From: Micractinium sp. NFX-FRZ
Lineage: Eukaryota; Chlorophyta; Trebouxiophyceae; Chlorellales; Chlorellaceae
DNA: 64,000 bases
Assembly: GCA_029339195.1 (NCBI GenBank)
Contig: JAPTJF010000097.1
Coordinates: forward strand, 93,820 to 157,819
Reading direction: 5' to 3'
Shown: piece by piece, positions 23,401 to 36,076 of the stretch
How the letters are laid out: every line of letters begins with the position of its first letter
Numbering within the stretch: position 1 is the stretch's first letter
The notes under the pieces: model-generated
Seen by the model: the letters and a program-made list of their open reading frames with translations, nothing else
Told to the model about the DNA's origin: nothing
The model's database searches: none
Made by a program: the position numbers and the translations under genes

Positions 23401-26306
23401 TCACTGCCTTTCCACCCGCCCCACCTTGCCGCACACGGTGGCGGCGCAGGCGGGCTGCTCGCGCAGCGCGGTGGTTGCAAAGCCGAGGGAGAGGGCGGTG
23501 ACGAGCAGGTCGCCCTCGTTCACGAGGGAGGCCGCCTCCTCCAGCGCTGCGGGGTGCGGGAGGAAGAATTGGAGAGGAAGTAGAACTGTGCGGCAGAGTG
23601 GACGTTGAGGGAGAGGCCTCCTCCAGCGCTGCAGACCATGGGGGTGGAGAAGCGGGGTGCGCACACAACGGCAGGGGCACGCAAAATAAGGATCATTCAA
23701 GGGCGGTAGGCACACAACCCCAGTGCCAGGCGCCCAGCCCCCACCTGACTGCAGGACAGCGGGGTCCACTTTGCCGCCGTCCTTGGATGCTATGGCCTGG
23801 CAGCAACGAGGGGAGGGCGAGAAAGGGTGGCGAGGTGGAGATGCGGGAAGGGCAGGAGCAGCGGGGCGGGGCAGCAGGCCCTGACAGCACGGGCAGCGGC
23901 TGGGCTTGCCTCAACTGCCGCCCAGGGCATGTGTCCCCTCACGAAACCTGTGCAGCAGCAGCCTGCGCCCCCAGATGCAGCGCGCAACTCGGTCCCTCCC
24001 CGCCCCGGGCGCACCTCCAGCGCAGTGAGCGCCGCCTGGCGCAGCTGCCGGTTGGCCTTGCGCAGGAAGGAGGTGAGCTCCGCCAAGGCCGGGGCCAGCA
24101 CGGAGGAGAGGTCTGCAGCACGGGGGCGGTAGGGGGTGTGGGGGTGCAGGTGCATGGGACATGGGGTAAAGGAGGGCAATAGGAAGCAGGGAGGTGAGCT
24201 CCGCAAGCGGGGGGGGGCGGGGGACCCAGCACGGAAGGTGTGCAGGCGGAGCGGGAAGAAGGAGTGGGGGAGTGAAGCGGGGTGCGGGGGTGGGACAGTG
24301 AGCGGCGGCGTGCAGTGGGGCCGGTGTCAGCCTGGGGATCACCCAGCACCCTGTCCCACCGAGACAGCAACATGCCGGGCGGATGTCCGCAGGACGCTCC
24401 CATGTCCAACCACGCTCCCACTGCCTCCGACCACGACCGTTCTTCAGAGTTTGAGCACGGTGCAACAAAAGAGAGAGCCAGAGCGACGAGGCGCCAGCAC
24501 AGGCAGACCACAGCGTCGTCCACATGCACGCACGCACACACATCTCCAAGCGCGGACCTATGTTGAGGGCGGAGCGCGCAATGGTTGCCAGCGCCTTGAC
24601 CGCCGTCAGCCGCGTGATCTCGTTCTTCAGGCGGTCCAGCAGCACGCGCAGCACCTGTGAGAGGGGGGCACAACAGGCAGGAGGGGGGGGGGCAGAGAGG
24701 GGGGTGGTTGGTGATGGCAGCTGGCGGGGTGGATGGGCGGAAGGGAGAGGTTGGGGAGGGGACGCGCGCGCTCGCCTTGTGGCTTGTCCAGCCAACCGCT
24801 GCCGGGTTGGGACAGCAGGTGGCAGGGGTGAATGTGCCTGGAACGGCGGGGCAGCGGGCGGGTGGCGGCCACGCATGCGGGAGGCAGGGCGTGCGGCGGG
24901 GCCCCACCTCGGGGCCGGCGGCAGCGGCGGCGCCTGCCGGCGCCGGTGCAGGTGGGGTCTCTCTTTTGGCACGCTTCTTGGCACGCCCAGCCGCCCGGGG
25001 CGGCAGCTCAGCAAACTCGGCAGCCAGGGCCCCCACCTGAACGGGTGTCACGGGTGGCAGTTGTTTGTGTCCCAGTTGAAGCCGGCGCTCCTCCCAACAC
25101 AGCCAATGGAGTGCCCCCTCACCGCCCTCTTCACCTTCCACCCAGACGCTCGCTAAGAGAAAATGGTACAAGCCAGGGCGGTTGGGGAGCGTCCCTCCCA
25201 CATGGGGGCAACCAACCGCAATGCCGTCCAGTACGCGCCACCCAACACACGATGTGCAGTGACATGCCAGCCAATTGCCCCCTCCCCGAGTTGAGACGAG
25301 TAAGCCCCAGCTGCCCAGTGCCCACCTGCGCCACGTCGGCTCCCAGCACGTCCCCCAGGCTGGCCACCGCCGCCGCCATGCAGCCGATGGCGCACTCCTT
25401 CACCTCTTGGTCCTGGTCCTGCTGGGGGAGGGGGGCAAGAAGGATGGGATGCAAATGGTGAGGTTAATGGTGAGTAGGCAAGGATGGCACAGTATTTCAC
25501 CTCCTGCTCCTGGCCGTGCCGGGGGGGGCAGGAAGTCGGTCAGGAAGGCAAGTGCAAACACGGTGAGGGCAACTGTTCAGTGGTGGATGCATGTGCAGAT
25601 CCCTTGCCCTTGGCATCCCACGGCTGCTGCTGCTCCCACTACGGCCACACACACACACACAGCACGCACCTGAGCAGAGAGGCGCTGCATCACGCAGTCG
25701 TAAAGCGGCTTGACCAGCGGCTGCAGTGCAGGGGAACGGGGTGGGGTGGTCACAAGAAAGGCAGCAGTTTCAAGACGTGTGGAGCGGCAAACACGCAATG
25801 GCAGGCAGGGGGGCACGCACGGGGAGCGCAGGGCGGGGCAGGGCAGGCAGGCAGCGTGCCCAGCAGCAGCATTTGCACGCTAAGCCAAGCCAGCCCAATC
25901 AGGCAGGGCAGGCCAGTCACCTGCATGGCTGCGTCGACGGGGGCGCCCACATCGGGTCGGATCACCCGCACCAGCTGCTCGCACACGCGCAGCGCCTCGG
26001 CAGACACCTGTGGGTGTGTTGGGGGCGGGGGACATGCGCTGCACAAGTTGACGCCCACGCCTGCTGCATGCACCAGCAGCCTGTGAGGCAGGTTGCCCCC
26101 CATCTCCCGTGCCCCCCACGCCAAACAAACAACGCAAACCACTTGCGAAACAGACACACTAGTGCTTGCCTTGTAGTACCGCTCCGCCACGGCGGCGTAC
26201 ACCAGCTTGGAGACGGGGGCGGCGTGGGGCTGGAAGACGGAGGGGGCGTTGGAAGACATGGCTGCAAGGGGGGAGCGAGGAAGGAGGTGTGAGGAGAGTG
26301 TGTGTA

Positions 26307-26338
<32 letters not shown>

Positions 26339-29300
26339 CAGACGGCAGGGGTATCGGAGGACTTGCGGAGTTGGCTGCAAGAGGGGGAGGGCCGCAAGGG
26401 TGCAGCGTGGCGAAGGGAGACGAGCGGGCATGGGCTGTTGCTATCGCAGCCTGGGGAGGAAGGCAGCAGGGGGCTGCTGCTGCCACGGCTGGCTACCCAC
26501 GGAACCCTCCGCAAAGCGAATCAAACACCACCCTCCCCCTGCCTCCCCCCTCATCCACCTGAGTTGAGGAACTGCAGCGCCTGGATCTTGCTGCTGCTGC
26601 CGGCGGAGGAGGAGTCCTGCGGGGCGGGTGATGAGATGTCGCGGGGCAGGCAGGCAGGCAGGCAGGTAGGCGGGATTGGCACAGAGTCGAGGCCAGGGCA
26701 GGCGCGACGAAGCGAGGGTGCAAGCTGCACAGTGCATGCCTGTCCCGCCCGCACGCCCACGGTTGTCGCCACCCACAGCCAAAACAGCTCCACCCCAGGC
26801 CACCACCTCCAACAACTGAATGAAAGCAAAGGTTAATCTCACTATTGCAACCCAATCAAAGTCCATTCAGGCCATCACCCTGTGCCCATCGTCTCCCACC
26901 CCGCCCCACCCCCGCCTTTGCCACCCCTTCTCAACCCGCCCCCACCTGCAGGGCTGCCTGTATGCCGGGCAGCAGCTCCTGGATGTGTGCACCCACGGCG
27001 TCGGGGGCCACGCCCACCAGCTCCAGCAGCACGCGGAACACGCCCACCTGGCCCAAGGGGGGAGGGGAGGGGCGGCGCCGGGTGGGGAAAGAATGGGGAG
27101 TTGGTGTGACGAGGGGGCAGGGCAGGCAAAGGTTACGCATCAGGGAGGCTGAGCAGGGATCTGCACGCCCCCGCTCCGCGGACATTAATTGCCAATCTTT
27201 CGCTACAATGTTGACATCAAGAGCAACGCAGCACAAAGCTCCATGTTCCTTGGCCTCAGCGCTCTTGTGCTCGAGCTGCTGGGCCCCGCCACGCACGGCC
27301 CCACCCCGCAAACTTCAGCAGTCAGTTTTTTTTAAACTGCAACATGAAGATGAAGCCGGCCCCCCCACCTTTGTCTTGGCGCTCTTGTGTTTCAGCTGCT
27401 TGGCGACGGCGCGCATGACGGCAGGGATGTCAGCGCGCAGCAGGCCAGAGGCGGCGCCGTCGGAGCGGCGCGCCGCCAGCCCCACCTGCCGCAGCAGGTC
27501 CACGTAAGCCTGCGAGGGACGGAACGGGTGGCAGGTAGCAGGTAGTTGAGAGGTGCAGAGTTGAGGGCAGGGGGCAGCCAGAACGTCACAGGCACCCCGC
27601 CCCATGCAACGCAAGGCGAACACCGGCCCCACCTGGCAGGCACATCCCGTGTCCCGCTCCCCTCCCTCCTCCCACCCCCGCCCTCCCTACACCCCCCTAT
27701 TGCAGCAGGTGATGGCGAGGTTGCTGCTGCCCCACCTGGAAGACGTCCTGCTTCACCGTCTCCTCCCGCTCCCGGAAGCGCTGCACCAGCACGGGGCTGA
27801 CCTGGGGGTACACCTGCCCCGGGGGGTGGGGGGTGGTGCAGGGTGGGGTGGGGGGTGTGTGTGGGGGGGGGGGGGGATGCGGAGGCAGACGGCAGAAGCC
27901 TGCAGCAGACAGCCTACACTGCAACTAGGCAGCGGCGGACACATACGCAGCAACCGGCACCACCGGGAGTCGATAAACCAGCTCACCGCCCACTGGCAGC
28001 GGTCATGCCCCTGTCTGCCATTACGACTCAACGCAAAGCAGGCAAGCAAGCAAAGCAAGCACGCATGCAAGCAGGCGGCTCGAACCCTCACACCCCCCTC
28101 ACCCCCGCCTCACCTCCGCCAGCAGGTCTGGGTAGTGTGAGATGACGGAGGCCACGCCCTTGGCGGCCGCACGCCGCACCTTCCAGCTCGTGTCCTCGTC
28201 GTCGCTCCACTCCTCCTCGCTGGCCCTGCGGGGGTGGGAGGGCAGGCGGGGGGCGTGAGGCCAGGTGAGAGGGTGTGGTGGGCGGGCGGAGCCGCCACAA
28301 CTGCCCAGCACTAAGTGGCAAGAGCAGAGGTGCACGCCAATGCTGAGTCGCGAGTGGACTCACTCCTCGTCTCCCTCCATGTCCTCCGGCTCCTCGCCCT
28401 CCCCACAGCCCAGAACCAATCTCCCTTCACGCCATTCAGCATTGCAGGGTCGACTCACTCCTCGTCTTCCTCCATATCCTCCGGCTCCTCCCCCTCGTCC
28501 TCCTCCATGTCGTCCTCAGCATAGTTGGGGTCAAACCTGGGGGGCCAAGGCAGCAGGGGGGAGCGGGGAGGGGGTCCGTCAATGCAGGTGCGGGGTGTGT
28601 GATGAGGACGGCGGGAAGGGGAGTTGGAGGGGCACCTGGAGGAGGGAAGCAGGCACCCAAGGCTTCACAAGGAATGCTGCCCAACCGGCTACCCTGCCTG
28701 CCTGCCTGCCGCCCCGGCCCAGGCCTGCCCCCCCTTGGTCCCCCACCCTTGGCACTCACCGCAGGAATTCAAGGCAGACGGGCAGGATGTCGCCCAGCTG
28801 GCCGCGCGCGTCCTGGGGGCTGCGCAGCACAAAGCTCTCCAGCGCCTGCCGGCCAAGGGTGCAAGGGGGTGCAAGGCGAGGGAGGGAGTGAGCAGGCAAC
28901 GCGGGTGGGCGGGCGGGCAGGCAGGCAGGCAGGTGGCGGGCCGCACACCTGACCCCCCGCTGGTCAGGCTGGCCAGGATGGTCAGGCACCAACCACAGCG
29001 CGAGGCAGCGCGAGGCAGCGCCACACTGGCACCGCCCGCATGCAGTGCCTCGCCACCTCCTTGCGCCCCTCCCGCTGTGCGCTACACCCGCAGCATGCAA
29101 AAGCGCCAAGCCAGCGGTTCCACGGCAGCAGTGCCTGCACAGCGCCCGGCGGTACCCGAACCTGCAGGCAGTACTCGCGTAGCTCCTCATCTCCCTCCGC
29201 CGCCGACCGCAGGTAGCGGATGCACAGCGGCACGGCGCGGGGCAGGTGCTTGCCGAACTTGTAGCCCACCGACTTGCTGCAGCCAGGCAGAGAGGCAAGG

Positions 29301-31787
29301 AGGGGAGGAGACGACAAGTGGCGAGGAGGGCCAGCCGGTTGGGTGGGCGAGTGAGGAGGAGGTGAAGCGCATGCACCATGCACGGCTGCACCACCACGCC
29401 ATCCATCCATGAGCCATCGCCCACTAAAGCACCAACCCACCAGCCAGCACACCTCCTTGCCCCACTGCCGACCTACCCGCCAAGCCACAAGCCAGCATAC
29501 CCCTCCACACCTGATAGCCCCCACCGCTTGAATGTATGTGCGGGCGGTGTCCGGCTTCAGCCCCTTGCTCTCCAGCCGTGCAAACACTGCATCCGAGGGA
29601 GTGGGATTGGGGAGTTGGCGGGCGGCGGCACGGGCAGTTGGCGGGCAGAGGGCAGGCAGGCTCGCCTCCTGCGCACCAAGCATGCAGCCCCCTGTTCACA
29701 TCGCTCTCCTGCGGCGCCGCAGGTGGGCCCTCACCCCCACCAACCAAGCAGCATCATTCCCCATCATTCCCCATCACCCGCCCGCCCCCCCACCGGTGCT
29801 GCACAGGTCGTCCAGCGAGTCGGGCGCCAGCGAGGCGGCCAGCGAGGCGAGGCACTGGATGGCCCGCTTGCGCACCCCCGCACGCGACTCGTCCAGCTCT
29901 GGCAGCAGCGCCTTCTTTAGGCCCTCTGGGTCGGGCAGGGAGGCGCCGTAGCGGGCGGTCAGCTCAGCCAGGATGTCCAGGCTGGCGCTGACGATGTCGG
30001 AGGCCTGCGCCAGGTCAGCGGCGGCGGGGGGCGCCAGGTCAGCGCGGGGGTTGCCGGGCCGGGTGTGCTGGTAGAACGGCCGGGAGGGCCGGCTGCGGGC
30101 ACACCGAATGTGCCAGCCTGTGCCTAAGCCTGCCAAGGGCTGCTCCCGCTGCCCCACCCCATTCCACCCCTCTACCCACAAAGCAACATGCTGCAGCTGC
30201 TCCCGCTGCCCCCACCCACCTCCGCCTTGAGGCCCTTGATCAGCTCTGGCGTGGCGGTGCTCACCAGCACCCCCGCCTTCTTGCTGCTCAGCTCTGCGGG
30301 GGCAGCACAGCAGCACAGCAGGCACAGCACAGCAGTCACAGCACAGCACAGCACAGCAGTCGTGGGTATGACCCCACGCACACAGGCACACACCACACAC
30401 CACAGCCGTCTTGCTGCTCAGCCCTGCGCTGCTCCCACAACCACTTGCAACGCAGCAGGCACCACGGCATGGGTGTCCGCATGCGGCGCTTGCCCGGCAG
30501 TGTTGTGGGCACGGCAGCTGGGCGGCAGAACGCGCAGGTAGGTGCCGGCGTGCACTGCCCTCGCGCGCCCCAACCTAGGCGCTCACCCGCCACCACCGTC
30601 TTGAGCCCCAGGCTGGACACGTCCCGCAGCTGCTCCTTGTTGCTGCCCGTCATCTTGGAGCACAGCGCCGCCACCACCTCCGCCAGCTGCTCCTCCCGGT
30701 TCTTGTTCACCAGGTGGCCCAGGCTGCAGGGGTGAAGGCACGGAAGAATGATTGAACGAATATACGAACCAGGCTAACCGCATGTCACGTCATCAAGTTT
30801 TATTTATTTATTAAAAGAAAGAAATGAATACAATACAGCCAACTGGGATGAGATCTGTTGTTTAGCAGAAGGTTTAGTAACCACATGTCAGCTGCCGCAC
30901 TAGTGGGGCTGGAACAGCGGGGAGTCCCTGTAAAGACATGTTGGGTGCAAGTGAGCCACTCAAGCACGTGCAGCAGCTGGCGCTTGGGTGCGCTTACCAC
31001 TTCACTGCCAGGCCAGAGATGTCGCCCGACGCATCCTCCAGCTGCTGCAGCACGACATCGCTGACCTGGAGACAGGTGGGTGGGACAGAAGAGGGGGAGG
31101 GCGCAGGGGCGGTGGTTGGGATGGCAGAGTGGCACGCGGGTTGCCAGGCGGGCAGGCGGGCGCTCGGCGGCCCACAGCGTGCTGCTGGCGTCGGCCTTGA
31201 TCCTAGTGCCTGCTGCTGCTGTTGATGCCAGCTTCGACCCCGCCTCCCGCTGCCTGCCACTGGCTGTGTGCTGCTGGCAAAGGCATCATTGCAACACTCG
31301 CGACCATCCCGCTCGCCTCGCCCCGCCCCCACCTGCTTCTCGCTGGCTGCCGAGTCAAAGCGGAAGGAGTCCTTGGCAAGCTCATTTGCCAGGTCGGATG
31401 TGGCCATGTACCTGCAGTCAGGCAGGCGCAGGGCAGTACAGGCTGGGCGGAAGGAGGCCGACGAGCGGCGGCGGCAGGGACGGGGTGCCCGCCCGCTCTC
31501 GCCTCAGACCGGCCACACGCTGCATCGGCGCCCATTGACGGCGCTGCCTCTCGGTGCCCATATATACTGGTATGTTGCACGCAAGGCCGAAGGGCGGCAA
31601 GAGGCAGGGGGTGTCGGACTGATCGATCGAGCTGGCGCCGCACCTAAAATCCTTGTCCCTTGACGCCACCTGCAGGGCATAGATGCAGCTTGGGGTCAGT
31701 GTGCGCCACGGAGCGAGGGCTGCTCCATGTCGGTGATCGGCGGCAGCCCACCTTCTCCAAAATCAGGGACAGCGTGACGGACGCCAT
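17405..31787 (-). CDS. CAND1: CAND1, cullin-associated NEDD8-dissociated protein 1
   Basis: Forty-one exons, 1289 aa (family about 1230): 31787-31752, 31669-31644, 31411-31333, 31065-30998, 30723-30587, 30293-30220, 30004-29794, 29586-29511, 29276-29162, 28845-28760, 28536-28459, 28225-28114, 27813-27736, 27509-27369, 27047-26946, 26616-26559, 26261-26170, 26007-25921, 25720-25670, 25418-25326, 25036-24908, 24654-24558, 24112-24015, 23796-23745, 23546-23425, 23220-23175, 22830-22723, 22523-22405, 22120-21997, 21696-21563, 21361-21220, 20868-20782, 20524-20401, 20029-19898, 19350-19293, 19091-18999, 18737-18669, 18423-18351, 18014-17935, 17721-17668, 17533-17405. This HEAT-repeat solenoid binds un-neddylated cullin-RBX1 and exchanges SCF adaptors. 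Landmarks are [23 protein letters not shown], the acidic insert near 303-350, [31 protein letters not shown] and [18 protein letters not shown] Lys/Arg-rich Pro/Ala insert (about 615-643, RAKKRAKRE) is unusual. Introns after 17935, 22405 and 26170 start with GC. The last exon's acceptor (gtgaaag) is weak, so the last 43 residues are less certain. Confidence 0.95.
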
Positions 31788-32118
31788 GGCGAACGGTGAT
31801 CACCAGCACGAATCGGCCGAGAGTGGGAGAGAGGGGTGGGGAGCTGGGAGGAGTCAGTGGGGCATCGCCTCAGTCAGTGGGGCATCGCCTCCGCAAGCCT
31901 CAAGTGCGCTTGGCGCCCTGACCGTGCGCGATGATTGCCACTTGGTCGTAAGACAAGCCCGAAGAGCCCGCATCAACTGGGACCGCATGCTGAGCTGGCT
32001 GGTTGCCGACTCCCGATGGCGGCCAAACTGTGACGCATTGCCGCCATCGGGCCTTTGTGTGCGACTGCAGTAGCTGACATCAGGTCTTTGCACGCGCTCC
32101 CCATCCTTTCAGGCCACC
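31788..32118. promoter_or_regulatory. Divergent promoter region, CAND1 / cyclophilin
   Basis: 331 bp between two divergent start codons. It includes a direct duplication, CAGTGGGGCATCGCCTC, at about 31855-31891. I see no clear TATA element. Confidence 0.5.
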
Positions 32119-35100
32119 ATGCAGCAGACAATGAAGGTGGCTGGGCTTGTTGTCAGGATGGGCCTTGAAGGCTAGCCTTCGAGTGGTGGTATGGAGTCGG
32201 GTGGGTCAGGTTCGCTGGTCAGGACGTGCCGGTGTGGTGCAGCATTCCTCCGCCGCCGCCGCCGCCAGCACACCCACCCCCTGCCTCCGCTGCCCGCTGC
32301 TTTCCGTGCAGGCCGCTGGCACCCTGGTGCGTGCCGCCATGCCGCGTGTGGCCTGCCGCGCCTCCGGCGCCCAGCTCCAGTCCACTGCCCGCATCAGCAG
32401 CGGTGCCGCGGCGCTGCGCCGCCAGCAGCAGGGCGCCAGCGTGGGCGCTGCCCGCATGCTGGCTGTGCGCACCATGGCTACCAAGGAGCCGGGGGCTCAC
32501 GGCCCCGTCACCAAGAAGGTGGGCAGGTGGCAGCCTTTTGTTGAATATGCTGGTGGTGCAAGGTGTGTGGGGAATCTGTGACATGTGCCACAGCGTGCGC
32601 AGCAGGTGCGTGTCAATGGTTCACAAGGAGCCCATACACACGTGGCAACAGCGGCATCTGTGTGTTGCAACAGGCAGGGTTGCAGCAGGCAGGGTTTGGT
32701 CCTCCAGCATGTGAGGAAATCCAGCAGCATGCGGCCCCCCCCATCACCCATTTTTCGCAAAGCGGCGGGCAGCAGTTGGCAGCAGTGCCCAGCACCCCGT
32801 GTCGCTGCTCCGGCGTGCCTCCCCTCCACCTTACCTTGCGTGCACCCCTCCCCCCCGCAGGTGTGCTTGTGCAAGCAGCATCTCGAATACTTGGCGGCTG
32901 CCTGCCCCTCTACCACCCCCAAAGGCCGCTTCCCAACCGTTTTCAACCTCCGCGCCCTGCTTGCAACCCCCTCATGATCTGTGCAGGTCTTCTTTGACAT
33001 TGAGATTGGTGGCCAGCCTGCGGGACGCATCGTGATGGGCCTCTACGGAGGTGGGCATTGCTGGCTAAGCTCACTGTTTTTTATATCGAAAGCGAGGGCA
33101 CATGGGTTTGCCTCCTGAGTGGGCAGCCTGGCTGTGCTCAGTTCTTGCATGATAGCGAGGGCAGATGGTTGGCCCTCGTGTGCTGCCGGTCCGCCGCTCG
33201 CTCAGCGCTGCTCCCACCTCACAGTGCCCGCCGGTGCCCCCGACCCCCCAACCGCAGAGGAGGTGCCCAAGACGGCCGGTGAGTGACAGCAAGCTGCAGG
33301 CAGCCTCCAGAGTCCTGTGACAGCTGTCTCTGTGCCGTCCCAGGCACTGATGGCTGCCTGCCTGCCCCCCTTTTTTCTCCCAACCCAACCAGTTGGCTCC
33401 CTCTGCGCCCCTGTGCATAGTTAGCTAACTGCCACACACCTACCCCCCTGTGCTGCATGGGCGCAGAGAACTTCCGTGCGCTGTGGTAAGCTGGCGCCTA
33501 CGAATCCATTGCCGATGCAACGGCCTTTGGTCAGGGCGCGCCAGGGGCTGGGCTCCCTTGAGCGTGTCGGGCCAAGCATGCACGCCTTGGGTAGCCGTGC
33601 TGCGGCGCGTGCATGCCATGGCGGCATGGCCGCTTGCATGCCTGCCAGCCTATCCCGCCCACCCTCTCGTGCATCACCCTCTCATGCATCACTCACCTCC
33701 TGCCCCGCTGTCTGCAGCACCGGCGAGATGGGCTTTGGCTACAAGGGCTGCGGCTTCCACCGTGTCATGTGAGCCAGCACACGCGCCAGGGGGGCACAAA
33801 AGGCTGGGTGCCAGGCGGCGTGCATGTGGGAGTGCTGCCATGCCAGGCGGCGTGCACATGGGAGTGCTGCCAGCCAAGGGGCAGGCATGGCTTGTGTGGT
33901 GACTTGCGTGGCAAGCAGCGCAGCTCTAGGTTCCGGCCGGGTATATGTGTGTGTGTGTGGGGGGGGGGGGGGGGGGGGGTCTCCACTTCCCTGCAGTGCT
34001 GAGCTCACCCAGCTGACAAAGCTGTGTTATTTCCCACCTCCCCCCGCATGCCCCTCTCCCTGCCTGCAGCCCCCAGTTCATGATCCAGGCGAGGGCCAGC
34101 TTGCACAGCAGCAGGCCGGCAGCATCAGCGTGCACAGCGTGGCGGTGCTCCGCCTTGCTACAGCAGCTACTGCATGATTGCGTTTCACTACTGCGCCCTC
34201 TTTTCTCTGCCATAATCATGTCACCTGGTCCTTTTCAACCTTGCTGACCTGGATTTGCAGGGCGGCGACTTCACCGCTGGCAACGGCACCGGCGGCAAGT
34301 CCATCTACGGTGGGTGGCCTGGCGCTGTGCGGAGGCTGGCTGGTGTCTACCAGTCACCCTTTCAGCACTGGGGCTGCTGCTGCTGCTGGTTTGCTGGCAG
34401 CATGAAGCAGGGGACCTGGCAGGTGCTGCGCTTGGGAGAAAGAATAGCGGACGCTCTGCACCTGCCCCGCAACTCCCGACCACCCATTGCCCCTCTCGCT
34501 CGCCGCCTGCTTCCTCCCGCTGACCCTGCAGGCCGCACCTTTGCTGACGAGAGCTTCAAGTGAGCGAGGGAGACATGTAATGCTATCCCATGTGTCTGGG
34601 CGTGCTGCATGACACCGGGAAATGGAATCTGCCCGCCAGCCTGCCCGCCTGCCCTGCGCGGTCCCGGATGCTTGCATGCACCGCCGTCAAAGCCCACCCG
34701 CCCGTGCGTGCCCTGTGATGCCCTGATGTACTCGCCTGTGCCTCGGCTTGCTGGGCCTCAACGCGCCCGGCACCGCCTGCCCGCCTGCTCCCTTCCCTGC
34801 CCACCTCCCGGACTCCTCAACTCCTGTTGCCCTGCCCGCAGGTTCACCCACGACGTGCCCGGCCTGCTGTCCATGGCCAACGCGGGCCCCAACACCAACG
34901 GCTCCCAGTTCTTCATCACCACGGTGTCCACCCCCTGGTGGGTGCAGGGGACCGTGGGCTGCTGGTGTGGCGTGCGCAGGGTGTCTGTTGTTGTTCGGGC
35001 AGGGGGTGAATCTTAGGGGCAGCGGAAGTGGGGGCGAATGCCAGGGAGACGTATGGGGTGCGAGGCATGTGACCCGCAGCTCTTTGCTGCAGCTGGCCGC

Positions 35101-35806
35101 TCCCTGGTAAATGATTACAAGGTGGCAAGTGACAGCTGTCGCTCCGCCCACCGACCCGCAGGCTGGACAACCGCCACGTCGTGTTCGGCGAGGTGCTCGA
35201 GGTGAGAACCTTGCCAGCCAAGAGCTTTGCTAGCCAGGACATCCCCTGTTGCGGCTGGCATCCGCACCTGCGCTACCGACTGCTAGTGTGCCCGCCCATG
35301 TTGCTTCGCACCCACGCCTGCGCATGTGCTTGGGACCTGTTTGCTGGTCTGCAGCAGGGAAGGGCAGTGCCCTTGGCTTCCATCCTGACTCTGATCTGAC
35401 CTGACTTCCATCTGGGCCTCCTGTTCCCCCTCCCCAGGGCTTTGAGATTGTGTCCCGCATCGAGAACTCGCCCACGGGCCCCATGGACAAGCCCAAGGTG
35501 GGCCACGGTTTAGGGTGGGGTGGCAGCAGCGGGATTCGTGGGGGGGGGGTATGACAGGCAGGCTGGGTTGTGTAAGCCAGCGGTTTTGTCGTTGTCGTGG
35601 TGCACACGCAAGGAGCAGGATGGGATGGGAGAAAGGCGTGGGGGCCAGGCGGAACTGGACTACAGCGGAGGCATCAGCGGCGGTGGCGGCCACTGGCCTT
35701 GTCGGGTGGCTCATGCCTGCGCCAACCTCTGCTTCCTTGGCTTGTGCACCTCCCGTTCCTGTGCTTGCAGGCGGCAGTGAGGATTGCTGACGCTGGAGAG
35801 CTCTGA
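32119..35806 (+). CDS. Cyclophilin-type peptidyl-prolyl isomerase, organelle-targeted (CYP20-3-like)
   Basis: Thirteen exons, 246 aa: 32119-32136, 32312-32518, 32987-33050, 33225-33278, 33467-33485, 33718-33768, 34070-34088, 34261-34309, 34532-34559, 34842-34937, 35162-35201, 35438-35497, 35771-35806. All are in phase. It catalyses cis-trans isomerisation of Xaa-Pro bonds. Residues 1-65 are rich in Ala, Arg, Ser and Gln and lack acids, as in plastid or mitochondrial transit peptides. The cyclophilin domain begins at [21 protein letters not shown]. Active-site Arg136 (FHRVIPQFMIQGGDF) and the cyclosporin-site Trp202 ([13 protein letters not shown]) are present, as is [18 protein letters not shown] Pro/Glu-rich insert sits before VPKTAENFRAL. 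The overall sequence is closest to stromal CYP20-3, but the C-terminal redox cysteines of that enzyme are absent (ends RIADAGEL). The intron after 34088 has a GC donor. Confidence 0.93.
33809..33872 (+). repeat. 32-bp tandem duplication in cyclophilin intron 6
   Basis: Two copies of a 32-bp unit beginning TGCCAGGCGGCGTGCA (33809-33840 and 33841-33872) that differ at only two or three bases. Confidence 0.9.
33945..33980 (+). repeat. (GT)n followed by a G tract
   Basis: A run of GT dinucleotides passes directly into about 20 G residues inside cyclophilin intron 6. It is a simple-sequence tract likely to be length-variable and error-prone in sequencing. Confidence 0.85.
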
Positions 35807-35917
35807 TCGTGCGCTCAGATGTTTTGACAGGACTGGTCACAGCCAATGAGCGCCAACCGTTCAAAAGCGTGCAGGCAGACAGCTGACTTGTTCCTGTGAT
35901 GCTGACAGCCTGATAGT

Positions 35918-35922
35918 TGTAA
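35918..35922 (+). terminator. TGTAA polyadenylation signal of the cyclophilin gene
   Basis: TGTAA 112 bp after the cyclophilin stop and 155 bp before the next plus-strand start codon. The promoter of the downstream gene must fit in the remaining space. Confidence 0.65.
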
Positions 35923-36076
35923 CCCCACACCCCTCACCAGTGGATGAGGGGGCTCTTGCGCATGCAGAGGCAGTGGTGGCCACCACTGACGACAAACGAC
36001 CGCCGTCGCAGCGGGCGCAGCACACCGCCCAGCCCTGAAAAGGTCTACGGCGCTACGGGTGCAGCCGGCGGTCGCG

